Below are positions 1 to 6,643 of a DNA stretch of 35,797 nucleotides, in pieces. Each line of letters begins with the position of its first letter. The stretch's first letter is position 1. The position numbers and the translations under genes are program-made. This DNA comes from DATFMP01 sp035266845 (GTDB taxonomy: Bacteria; SAR324; JACQKK01). The notes under the pieces were generated by a model. That model was given only the letters and a program-made list of their open reading frames with translations, had not been told where the DNA came from and did no database searches. The DNA lies in assembly GCA_035266845.1 (NCBI GenBank), contig DATFMP010000010.1, positions 1 to 35,797 of the forward strand, given 5' to 3'.

Positions 1-16
1 GCACGTTGAGGCTCAT
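1..16 (-). CDS. Start of a gene truncated by the window edge, overlapping the HEPN gene
   Basis: Only the first five codons (MSLNV) are inside the window. The ATG at 16-14 overlaps the TGA stop of the HEPN gene (15-13) as ATGA, the usual sign of translational coupling. HEPN proteins of this type are often paired with a small nucleotidyltransferase (MNT) gene, so a partner of that sort is plausible, but five residues cannot show it. The start is inferred only from the overlap. Confidence 0.4.
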
Positions 17-528
17 AGCGGCACCCCCTTGCTCTTCAAGTAGATTTCACATTCTGTGATGAATCGTGAGGCGTATGTAATACAAGATGAAGGCGGGGTC
101 TTTAGGAATCTGGGTCTAGAATCCGGATCATAATCCGCTAGATTTCTATCAGCCCGAAAGCCAGGCAATGTTCCAACCCAGTAATCGCGATTTGAAAAAT
201 CTCCAGGAAGTTTTGTGATCAATTGATGGTCATTTGATCTGGTATTAAATTCAGCAGAACTGATGACACGTACCGCGCGGTTGGCGCAATACATTGCGTA
301 GTAAGATCGTGAAACACAATGGCGCCAGTAGTGAGATGAATTGGTTTTCTTTGCCAGACGCAGATGTTGCCGTGCGAGTTTATATAGGCAGCGCGCGTAA
401 TCCCGGCGGACGGAGAGGAGCTTAGGGGCAAGTATGTTCAGAATGCGGTTGCATTCGCGCCCTTGGAGCGTGTCAGAGAGGAACTCGATAACAGTGGGCG
501 CGCCTTCGAGCAATTGTACGTCGCGCAT
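13..528 (-). CDS. HEPN-domain protein
   Basis: A 171-residue protein with features of the small HEPN family (COG1895-like). A helix carries SRSYYAMYCANRA (residues 73-85), matching the family's YYAMY core. A histidine follows at 101, and a later helix has RADRNLADYDP (125-135), matching the R..ADY signature. HEPN domains are four-helix bundles. Some are RNases in toxin-antitoxin or phage-defence modules, others are substrate-binding partners of nucleotidyltransferases. A clear catalytic R-x4-6-H motif is not obvious, so RNase activity is not claimed. The gene sits in a patch of about 46% GC while neighbours are near 67-70%, suggesting acquisition. The ATG at 528 has no good ribosome site and the frame is open further upstream, so the start is uncertain. 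The 3' end overlaps the next gene by ATGA. Confidence 0.7.
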   Translation of the reverse strand: MRDVQLLEGAPTVIEFLSDTLQGRECNRILNILAPKLLSVRRDYARCLYKLARQHLRLAKKTNSSHYWRHCVSRSYYAMYCANRAVRVISSAEFNTRSNDHQLITKLPGDFSNRDYWVGTLPGFRADRNLADYDPDSRPRFLKTPPSSCITYASRFITECEIYLKSKGVPL

Positions 529-665
529 AAGCGGTTCGAGATAAGGTGGCGTAGAAGGGGTGCGATTGCTGTGTGGATAGTACTTGAAAGAGGTAGACAG
601 TGGCAAGTACGGAGATTTTGCATTGCGATCATACTGGCAAAAGGAAAGTCGGGCTAGGGGAGAGG

Positions 666-699
666 GTGGACAGTTCGAGGACACGTAAACTGTGGACAG
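666..699. repeat. Cluster of GGACA repeats with a short inverted repeat
   Basis: GTGGACAG occurs at 666-673 and again at 692-699, with GGACAC between them at 679-684. ACAGTT (670-675) and AACTGT (688-693) form a 6-bp inverted repeat. Repeated GGACA-type units resemble the ends of some insertion sequences, for example those with multiple terminal repeats. The cluster lies where composition shifts from lower to higher GC. It could be a remnant element end; no transposase is visible. Confidence 0.35.
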
Positions 700-907
700 C
701 AAACCTTGGGCGCGACGGTAGGGCGGCGATTGGAGGCGAAGCTGCGGCCGGCCCTGCCGGGCGGGGTGAGACTCCCGCACGGGCTGAAGTCCCCTCCCGT
801 CCCAATTTGACCGATCTCTCCCGCTGCGCCCGCAGCCCCTCCGCAGTACAATAGCCCAACGCGCGAAGCCTTGATCCACGCTGCTTCGCGCGATTCCCAC
901 AGAAATT

Positions 908-929
908 GCGAAACGAACCCAATACGGGG
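908..929 (+). repeat. RNEPN-type short repeat, copy 1
   Basis: The 22 bases here match those at 1592-1613 at 18 of 22 positions, including an identical GCGAAACGAA start. The copy lies just upstream of the gene at 987 and in the same reading frame as that gene, where it would encode RNEPN; copy 2 encodes RNEAD inside the gene. Confidence 0.5.
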
Positions 930-986
930 AGCGCGAGGGGCGCCAGTCCCTCGCCCGCCGTTGCTTTTGTACGGAGAGACCTACCC

Positions 987-1694
987 ATGGCCACGGACAA
1001 GCAGATCGAGGCGAACCGGAGGAATGCCAAGAAGAGCACAGGCCCGCGCACGGAGGAGGGCAAGGCGAAGTCGGCCCAGAACGCAAGGAAGCACGGACTG
1101 ACCTCGCGGCGGATGGTGCTGGCGGACGAGGACGCGGCGGAGTTCGAGCAGTTGCGGCGCAACCTGCACGCGGAGTTGTGCCCGGAGACGCAGCTCGAGG
1201 TGCTGATCGTGAACCGCATCGCCGCCGTGCAATGGCGGCTGGCGCGCGTGCCGGCGCTGGAGGCGGAGCTGATGGACCGGCTGCGCTACGACATGCTGAC
1301 GGAGGACCAGGGGCTGGGCGGGGCGTGGTCGCTGGATTCCGGGCCCTACGGCGGGGCGCTGGCGCGGCTGGCTCGCTACGAGACCACGTTGGAGCGCAAC
1401 GCAGCGCGGCTGCTGGCGGAGCTGCGGCGCTCGCAAGTGCACCGCCGCCAGCAGGAGCGCGCGGAGTTGGCGCAACTGGCCGCGGAGCGCGAACGCGCCG
1501 CCCGCGAGCGGGACCTGCATGGGCTGCACGCATCGCACGCGCAGGCCAGCGGCTGGCCGGGGGGCGGCGCAGGGGCGTCGCCGGCTCCGCTGCGAAACGA
1601 AGCCGATGGGGGGCCGGGGACGCCTTACGCGCCGCTGGCCTTGGGCACGTCGGGCCACGCCGCGGGGTCGGCCACGCCCTCGGTGGGCGCATAG
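987..1694 (+). CDS. Conserved hypothetical protein with IEANRRNAKKSTGP-type N-terminus
   Basis: A 235-residue protein of unknown function. The N-terminus reads IEANRRNAKKSTGPRTEEGK and continues to ARKHGLTS. This signature is recalled from a family of hypothetical proteins found, often in several copies, in Acidobacteria, Planctomycetes and some Proteobacteria. The middle is strongly helical and charged (ERERAARERD), probably coiled coil. The ATG at 987 is chosen because a GGAGAG ribosome site lies about 9 bases upstream and the conserved motif starts there; the frame stays open back to 906. The C-terminus carries an RNEPN-like repeat (RNEAD), and the last 23 or so residues are read antisense to the end of yqjG, so the natural stop may have been lost. 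No signal peptide or membrane segment is seen. Confidence 0.7.
   Translation: MATDKQIEANRRNAKKSTGPRTEEGKAKSAQNARKHGLTSRRMVLADEDAAEFEQLRRNLHAELCPETQLEVLIVNRIAAVQWRLARVPALEAELMDRLRYDMLTEDQGLGGAWSLDSGPYGGALARLARYETTLERNAARLLAELRRSQVHRRQQERAELAQLAAERERAARERDLHGLHASHAQASGWPGGGAGASPAPLRNEADGGPGTPYAPLALGTSGHAAGSATPSVGA
1592..1613 (+). repeat. RNEPN-type short repeat, copy 2
   Basis: This is the second copy of the 22-base unit at 908-929 (18 of 22 identical). It lies in frame near the 3' end of the hypothetical gene and encodes RNEAD. Confidence 0.5.
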
Positions 1695-2647
1695 GTGCGC
1701 TCGCGGTCGTGCGGCCCGGTGAGGTCGAACACGGGCCCGCGGGGCACGATGCGGTAGGGGTTTACCGACGGATGGCTGCGGAAGTAGTGCTGCTTGATGT
1801 GGTCGAAGTCGCAGGTCTCCGCCACCCCGGGCATCTGGTACAGCTCCTTGGTGTAGTTCCACAGGTTGGGCAGGTCCCGCAGCCGGGCCACGTTGCACTT
1901 GAAGTGGTAGTGGTACACCGGCTCGAAGCGCACCAGCGTGGTGAACAGGCACCAGTCGGCCTCGGTGGGCACGTCGCCGCACAGGTAGCGCCGGCGGGCC
2001 AGCACGCCCTCCCAGTGCGCCAGGGCCTCGAACAGCTCGCCCACGGCCTGGTCGTAGGCCTCCTGGCTCTTGGCGAAGCCGCAGCGGTACACGCCGTTGT
2101 TGATGGGCTGGTAGATGGCGTCGATGGTTGCGTCCACCGTCTCCCGCAGGGCGGGCGGGCAGTAGTCCGGCGTGCCCCGGCTCAGCTCGGCGAAGGCGTG
2201 GTCGAACATGCGCACGATCTCGCGGGACTCGTTGTTGACGATGGTGCCGCGCTGCTTGTCCCACAGCACCGGCACGGAGGCGCGCCCGGTGTAGTCGCCG
2301 TCGGCGAGGCGATAGACCTCGTGCAGGTAGCGCCGGCCGTTCACCGTGTCCGGGATGCAGCCGGGGCCCTCGCTGAACTGCCAGCCCATCTCGGCCATGT
2401 AGGGGTCCACGATGGAGAGCGAGATGGCATCCTCCAGCCCCTTCAGCTTGCGCAGGATCAGCGCGCGGTGGGCCCAGGGGCAGGCCAGCGAGACGTAGAG
2501 GTGGTAGCGGCCCGGCTCCGGGGCGAAGCCCGAGCTGCCGTCGGCGGTGATCCGGTTGCGATAGGTGGTGGTGTTCCGCACGAACTCGCCCTTCGGGCCC
2601 GGTTTGCGGTCACCCTGCACCCATTCGCCGTTCACGAGCATACCCAT
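1625..2647 (-). CDS. yqjG: Glutathionyl-hydroquinone reductase (Xi-class glutathione transferase)
   Basis: A 340-residue cytoplasmic enzyme of the YqjG/ECM4 family. These enzymes reduce glutathionyl-hydroquinones back to hydroquinones and free glutathione disulfide, using an active-site cysteine. The motif SLACPWAHRAL with Cys56 is present at the expected N-terminal thioredoxin-fold position, followed by the family's SIVDPYM, FSEGPGC and SVPVLWD segments and an all-helical C-terminal half (ANRRYLCGD-type region and ADWCLFTTLVRF). Length is normal for the family. A GGAG lies about 10 bases before the ATG. It is the last gene of the leftward marR - reductase - doxX - yqjG set, after a 195-base gap containing a hairpin and a candidate internal promoter. 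The 3' end overlaps the convergent gene by 70 bases. Confidence 0.95.
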   Translation of the reverse strand: MGMLVNGEWVQGDRKPGPKGEFVRNTTTYRNRITADGSSGFAPEPGRYHLYVSLACPWAHRALILRKLKGLEDAISLSIVDPYMAEMGWQFSEGPGCIPDTVNGRRYLHEVYRLADGDYTGRASVPVLWDKQRGTIVNNESREIVRMFDHAFAELSRGTPDYCPPALRETVDATIDAIYQPINNGVYRCGFAKSQEAYDQAVGELFEALAHWEGVLARRRYLCGDVPTEADWCLFTTLVRFEPVYHYHFKCNVARLRDLPNLWNYTKELYQMPGVAETCDFDHIKQHYFRSHPSVNPYRIVPRGPVFDLTGPHDRERTYAPTEGVADPAAWPDVPKASGA

Positions 2648-2746
2648 GCGTTGTGCTCCGTTCGGGTGGTCAGGTGCTGCGGTGTATGGCGGTGGTGTAT
2701 CGCTTGGGCGCGGCAGTCTGCGGCGGGCAGGCGCTCCCTGGCGTCC

Positions 2747-2775
2747 AGGCTAGCATGCGTTCCGGCGTGTCCCAA
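2747..2775 (-). promoter_or_regulatory. Candidate promoter for yqjG
   Basis: Read leftward, TTGGGA (2775-2770) and TAGCCT (2752-2747) are separated by exactly 17 bases, and TGC precedes the -10 as in extended -10 promoters. The match is modest (4/6 and 3/6). It would give a leader of about 90 bases before yqjG. Confidence 0.35.
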
Positions 2776-2776
2776 A

Positions 2777-2795
2777 CCCCGCTGGGCTGGCGGGG
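2777..2795 (-). terminator. Hairpin after doxX, possible terminator
   Basis: CCCCGC (2777-2782) and GCGGGG (2790-2795) form a 6-bp stem with a 7-base loop, 48 bases after the doxX stop. On the leftward strand it is followed by TTTGGG, a weak T-run. It may attenuate transcription between doxX and yqjG. Confidence 0.4.
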
Positions 2796-2842
2796 TGCCC
2801 GGACCGGGCCCAGGGCCCGAGCCAAGCCCGCGGCAGGCGAGG

Positions 2843-3244
2843 CTAGAGGGCGATGCGGATCCCGAGCGAGTAGGCCCAGGGCTGCTGCACGGCCAGGAAG
2901 GCCAGCGCGGCGCCCAGCAGGGCCAGGTTCTTCAGGAAGTGCGTGCGGTTGTTGCGGGCCACCATAGGGTCCGCATCGGCCCAGAAGGCGTGCATGGTGG
3001 GCGTCGTGCCCGCCAGGAAGACCACCAGCAGCAGCACGCCGATCGGCACCGCCACGCCCAGCAGGATGCTGAGGCCCCCCAGCAGCAGCAACACGCCCGT
3101 GCCGCCCACGGCCAGCTTGGGGGCCGGCACGCCCTTGGCCGCGACGTAGCCGCTCATCCGGTTGAGGTGCCGGAAGTGGTTGTAGCCCGCGTGGATCATG
3201 AAGCCGCCGTAGAGGATGCGGCCGACCAGAAACAGGATCTGCAT
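2843..3244 (-). CDS. DoxX family membrane protein
   Basis: A 133-residue integral membrane protein with four hydrophobic segments (about residues 2-20, 47-67, 69-85 and 105-123). The DoxX pattern is clear: an N-terminal GRILYGGFMIHAGYNHF segment, a middle glycine-rich membrane pair, and a HAFWADADP loop before the last helix. DoxX-family proteins include E. coli YqjF, encoded next to YqjG, and MhqP of the Bacillus hydroquinone-resistance regulon. Their exact biochemistry is unsettled; they are linked to quinone or thiol stress. A GAGGAG ribosome site sits about 7 bases before the ATG. It follows the FMN reductase by 61 bases in the same leftward set. Confidence 0.9.
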   Translation of the reverse strand: MQILFLVGRILYGGFMIHAGYNHFRHLNRMSGYVAAKGVPAPKLAVGGTGVLLLLGGLSILLGVAVPIGVLLLVVFLAGTTPTMHAFWADADPMVARNNRTHFLKNLALLGAALAFLAVQQPWAYSLGIRIAL

Positions 3245-3305
3245 AGCTCAACTCCTCGGGTCTCGGCGGGAGCCGCCGCGGCAGTGCGCCGGCGCGCTCC
3301 GCGCG

Positions 3306-3857
3306 TTACAGTCGGGCCAGCAGCGTGGCCACCAGGCCTTCCAGCTGCTTGACCAGGGCGGCGTCCTTGAGCTGCCCGTCTGCGTCGAAGGCCTGCTCGG
3401 CGTTGGACACGGTCACCAGCGCCGGCACGATCCAGGCGCCGCGGGCCATCAGCACTTGGCGCAGGTGCTGCAGGCTGCGCACGGCCCCGAAGCCGCCTGT
3501 GGAGGCGCCCATCAGGGCCGCCACCTTGCCGCCGAAGGGGTTGCTGCCCCGCGTGGCCCAGTCGATGGCGTTCTTGAAGGTGCCCGGGATGGAGTGATTG
3601 TATTCCGGACTGGCGATGAGCAGTCCCGAGGCGGCCGCAATGCGCGCCTTGAGCGCCTGGGCGCCGGCCGGTAGACCTTGCTCGGCCTCCAGATCCCCAT
3701 CGTAGAGAGGCAGCGCCAGCTCGCGCAGTTCGATCTCGTCCACCAGTGCGCCCTGCTGCCGGGCGATTGCTACGGCCTGCCGCAGCAGCCTGCGGTTGAA
3801 CGAGTCGCGGCGCAGACTGCCGCACAAGGCCACGACGGCCGGGGCTTCACTTGCCAT
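3306..3857 (-). CDS. NADPH-dependent FMN reductase / quinone reductase
   Basis: A 183-residue flavodoxin-fold protein of the NADPH-dependent FMN reductase family (ChrR/YieF/SsuE-like, PF03358). The phosphate-binding loop GSLRRDSFNRRLL (residues 13-25) and the signature SPEYNHSIPGTFKNAIDW (83-100) are both present, followed by GGFGAVRSLQHLRQVL. Members bind FMN and reduce quinones, chromate or free flavin in two-electron steps that avoid semiquinone radicals. The substrate cannot be read from sequence, but position between a MarR regulator and doxX/yqjG favours quinone reduction. It starts 51 bases after the marR stop. The ribosome site (AAAGAG) is weak. Confidence 0.9.
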   Translation of the reverse strand: MASEAPAVVALCGSLRRDSFNRRLLRQAVAIARQQGALVDEIELRELALPLYDGDLEAEQGLPAGAQALKARIAAASGLLIASPEYNHSIPGTFKNAIDWATRGSNPFGGKVAALMGASTGGFGAVRSLQHLRQVLMARGAWIVPALVTVSNAEQAFDADGQLKDAALVKQLEGLVATLLARL

Positions 3858-3908
3858 TGTACGCTCTTTGGGGGGCGAAGGCGTTGGGAATGCGCTGGGC
3901 GGGTTGGG

Positions 3909-4355
3909 TCAGGCGTCCTTGAGGCCCAGCTTGCGACAGAGGCGGCCCAGCGTCTCCTGCTCCTCCGCCGTCAGGGGGGCCATCTCCTCGACGATGGAGT
4001 GTACGTGCCGCGGGAAGACCTCGGCGATCAGGGCCTCGCCGGCCGGCGTGAGGTGGACGCTCACATAGCGGCGGTCCTTCTGGTCCCGCCGCCGCTCCAC
4101 CAAGCCCCGCCGCTCCAGGTTGTCGATCACCATGGTCACGTTGCCGCCGCTCTTGAGCAGCTTGGTGCCGATCCTGCGCTGGTGCATGGGGCCCAGGTGG
4201 TGCAGCGTCTCCAGCACACCGAACTGGCTCACCGTCAGGTCGCAGGCGGTGCGCCGGTGGGCGCGGGCCACCACGGAGTCCGCGGCGCGCAGCAGCTTGA
4301 TGTAGGCATCCAGCGCCCGAACCTCGCGCGCCTGGCCCTGATAGTGCGTTCCCAT
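3909..4355 (-). CDS. MarR family transcriptional regulator
   Basis: A 148-residue winged-helix repressor. The DNA-binding core is textbook MarR: LTVSQFGVLETLHHLGPM, then the recognition-helix region GGNVTMVIDNLERRGLVERR, then the wing with DQKDRRYVSVHLTPAGEAL. Flanking helices would form the dimer. MarR proteins of this size usually repress the operon they head and release DNA on binding phenolics or when a cysteine is oxidised. Here it is the first gene of a leftward set encoding an FMN reductase, DoxX and glutathionyl-hydroquinone reductase, so a quinone- or electrophile-sensing role is inferred. A single Cys in the N-terminal part (TACDL) and one near the C-terminus could sense oxidation. 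An inverted repeat just upstream is a likely operator. No strong ribosome site precedes the ATG. Confidence 0.92.
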   Translation of the reverse strand: MGTHYQGQAREVRALDAYIKLLRAADSVVARAHRRTACDLTVSQFGVLETLHHLGPMHQRRIGTKLLKSGGNVTMVIDNLERRGLVERRRDQKDRRYVSVHLTPAGEALIAEVFPRHVHSIVEEMAPLTAEEQETLGRLCRKLGLKDA

Positions 4356-4363
4356 GGCCCATC

Positions 4364-4384
4364 TACGTTAAAAGACGATACGTA
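4364..4384. promoter_or_regulatory. Candidate MarR operator upstream of marR
   Basis: TACGT (4364-4368) and ACGTA (4380-4384) form an inverted repeat centred on 4374, in an AT-rich patch that stands out in this GC-rich window. It begins 9 bases upstream of the marR ATG. Read leftward, the patch also contains near-direct repeats TTTTACGTA and TTTTAACGTA. Size, AT-richness and position fit MarR autoregulatory sites. Confidence 0.45.
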
Positions 4385-4529
4385 AAACTACCCCGCTCAT
4401 CCCGGGAGTCAAGCGCGGTGTGTCGGAAAAGTGGATGAGCCCCTTGGGGGCCTGGAGCTGCGCGGACGAGGCCGCGGGACGGAACGGCGTATTGGCGCCC
4501 GGCGCAGCGGTGGCGGGGCCCGACCGGGA

Positions 4530-4931
4530 CTACATCTGCCCGACGCGGATCCCGAAGCGGTCGCGGATCATGAGTCGGATCTCGCGGTCGTTCTCCAGGC
4601 CGGCAAAGCGCAGCTCGGTCTCGATGGACGTGAGCACGTTCTTGATGTCGTCGGAGTCGCGCGCGGCGAGGTATTGCTGCCGCACCCGCTTGGTCTCCAG
4701 GTTGGAGAGCACCGTGCTGCGCAGCCGCTCCTTCACTTTGGTGATCGCGGCCGGGTCCATGTTGCGCATGAGCGATTCGATCTCGCTCTGGTTCAGCCCG
4801 CGCAACGACAGGCGCACCCAGATGGTATACAGGCTGATCGGCGACGGCGCCTGCGCCATGGTGGCCGGTGTCGCCGTGACAAGCAGCAGCAGGGCCCCCA
4901 GCAGCGTCCATTTCAGCCAACGTCCGGTCAT
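4530..4931 (-). CDS. Small secreted hypothetical protein
   Basis: A 133-residue protein, not recognised. It has a classical signal peptide: a short basic start (MTGRWLKW), a leucine-rich core (TLLGALLLLVTAT) and likely cleavage after TMAQ at about residue 27. The mature part is helical and charged, with LNQSEIESLMRNMDPAAITKV and a C-terminal IRLMIRDRFGIRVGQM. No enzyme motif or cysteine is seen, so it is probably a periplasmic helical protein. The ATG at 4931 is chosen over one at 4985 because it gives the signal peptide and has AGAGG about 5 bases upstream. It is leftward, upstream of marR but separated from it by 174 bases and the operator, so probably a separate unit. Confidence 0.7.
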   Translation of the reverse strand: MTGRWLKWTLLGALLLLVTATPATMAQAPSPISLYTIWVRLSLRGLNQSEIESLMRNMDPAAITKVKERLRSTVLSNLETKRVRQQYLAARDSDDIKNVLTSIETELRFAGLENDREIRLMIRDRFGIRVGQM

Positions 4932-5311
4932 CGCGCCTCTGATTCGCAGAAGGTTTGCAGAGCCATTCGCGGGGCGCCGGCGCATCTCAGCCGTTGCCCC
5001 CCATTACACCACGGCCCGCCGCGGCCTGTCCAACGGCGGCGGGCCCCCGATGCGCACCGTCGCGGCACTGACCGCGCGGTGGCTTGGGCGACCCACCGGG
5101 GCCGGGGGGCGCACCGCTCCACGCCTCCCGCCATGGGAGTTGCGCCGCACCCCGGCCTCGTCCGCGCGGTGACGCCGCGCATACGGGTCTCGCCTTCTTT
5201 ATCGGCGGGGCGGGGGCGAAACTTGAGGCGGCTGCGCGGGGATTGGCTTGCGGCCCGCCGGGGCTTCTGGGAGACTGGGGACGCACCCTCCGCGCCGGAG
5301 GCACGCCCCCC
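4932..5311. other. Divergent intergenic region
   Basis: This very GC-rich 380-base spacer separates the leftward secreted protein from the rightward CDF transporter and must hold both promoters. No convincing -35/-10 pair, riboswitch or small gene was seen. The open frames that cross it lack ribosome sites and recognisable protein signals. Confidence 0.4.
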
Positions 5312-6535
5312 ATGGACCGAATGACCCGCTGGCTGGCCCGACTGAGCATCCGCGACTGGGAGCGGGTGGACGACCCCGCCGTGCGCAGCCGCTACGGGTT
5401 GCTGGAAGGCTGGGTCAGCATCATGGGCAATCTGCTGCTGGCCGCCATCAAGCTGGCGTTGGGCCTCGCGCTGGAATCCACGGGCCTCATCGCGGATGCC
5501 GTGCACTCGCTCAGCGACATGGCATCCTCGGTGGTGGTCATCATCGGCTTCCGCATCTCCAGCAAGCCCCCGGACCACGAGCATCCCTTCGGCCACGCCA
5601 AGGCGGAGTACATCGCCACGCTGGTGGTCTCGCTGCTGATGATCGTGGCGGCCCTCCAGATCGGCGAGGAGAGCGTGACCGGTCTACTGCGCGGCGAGGG
5701 CAACACGCTGTCGCTGCCGCTCACCTGGGGGGTCTTCGCGGCGCTGGTGGGGCTGATGATCGCCAAGGAGGCCATGGGGGGCTTCTCGCGTGCGCTCGGC
5801 CGCATGATCCATTCGGACGCCTTGGCCGCCGATGCCTGGCACCACCGCACGGACGCCATCTCCACCGGCGTGGTGATCCTGGGCCTGGGCGGCCGCAACC
5901 TGGGCCTGCCCTGGCTGGATGGCGTGGCCGGGCTGGTGCTGGCCGTGTGGATCGCCTACGAGGGCGCCAAGCTGGCCTACGATGCCATCTCGCCCCTGCT
6001 GGGGGAGACCGCCGCCGCGGAAGAACTCGAAGCGCTGCGGGACATCGCCCAAAGCGTGTCCGGCGTGGTCAGCACGCACGACATCAAGGTGCACCGCTAC
6101 GGGCACTTCTACTTCACCACGCTGCACTGCGAGCTTTCCGACCGGCTGGACGTGCACCGCATGCATGAGATCTCGGTGATCATCGAGACGCGTATCCTCA
6201 AGCGCTTCCCCGGCGAGTGCGTTGTGCATATGGACCCCGTCAACCTGTTTCACCCCCTGCTGCACCGCGTCTCGGACGCCATCAAGGACGCCGTGGTGGG
6301 GCATCCCGACCTGGTGGAGTTCCGCGACTTGAACCTGTCCGGCGAGCCCGGCCGCGAGCACGGCGAGGTGGAGGTGGCCGTGACGCCCGAAGCCTCCGAG
6401 GCGTCCTACGACGAGCTGGCCCGCTACGTCCGCGAGCAGGTGCGCCGGCAGTTCCCGGAGCTGGAGCTGACCGTGCACCTGAAGCTGGACTTCACGGCCG
6501 CGCCGCTGACGTCCAAGGCCCCGGCCAGCGATTGA
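5312..6535 (+). CDS. Cation diffusion facilitator (CDF) metal transporter
   Basis: A 407-residue inner-membrane metal/proton antiporter. It has about six membrane helices in residues 33-228, then a cytoplasmic domain. The metal-site residues are visible: HSLSD in helix 2 (H65, D69) and HHRTD in helix 5 (H177, D181). This H/D arrangement is typical of zinc or zinc/iron-type CDFs rather than the DxxxD of manganese exporters. The HPFGHAKAEY loop (91-100) is also characteristic. The C-terminal ferredoxin-like domain appears extended, with a second related segment after about residue 330 (VGHPDLVEFRDLNL). The ATG at 5312 has GGAGG 10 bases upstream; the frame is open back to 5084 but that extension looks non-coding. 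Substrate is uncertain. Confidence 0.92.
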   Translation: MDRMTRWLARLSIRDWERVDDPAVRSRYGLLEGWVSIMGNLLLAAIKLALGLALESTGLIADAVHSLSDMASSVVVIIGFRISSKPPDHEHPFGHAKAEYIATLVVSLLMIVAALQIGEESVTGLLRGEGNTLSLPLTWGVFAALVGLMIAKEAMGGFSRALGRMIHSDALAADAWHHRTDAISTGVVILGLGGRNLGLPWLDGVAGLVLAVWIAYEGAKLAYDAISPLLGETAAAEELEALRDIAQSVSGVVSTHDIKVHRYGHFYFTTLHCELSDRLDVHRMHEISVIIETRILKRFPGECVVHMDPVNLFHPLLHRVSDAIKDAVVGHPDLVEFRDLNLSGEPGREHGEVEVAVTPEASEASYDELARYVREQVRRQFPELELTVHLKLDFTAAPLTSKAPASD

Positions 6536-6643
6536 CCCCCCGGCGCCAACGGCGGTAGGTATACCCAACATGCCTTCGCGGGCCGGTCCTTCGCCCGCAG
6601 CGGCCGCACACGCCACGCACAGGGAGGTGCCGGAAGCGCCGCC

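Larger units (their letters stand above)
529..986. other. Intergenic region across the composition boundary
   Basis: This 458-base stretch contains no convincing gene. Its left part is moderate in GC like the HEPN gene; from about 700 onward it is as GC-rich as the rest of the window. It holds the GGACA repeat cluster (666-699), a TACAAT hexamer at 847-852 that could be a -10 box for the rightward gene at 987 but has no well-spaced -35, and an RNEPN-type repeat at 908-929. Confidence 0.5.

Noticed and set aside
529..1692. Upstream extension of the HEPN reading frame to about 559 codons
   Set aside because: The added part is Arg/Pro/Ala-rich and antisense to the hypothetical gene at 987; HEPN similarity begins only near residue 1 of the 528 start.
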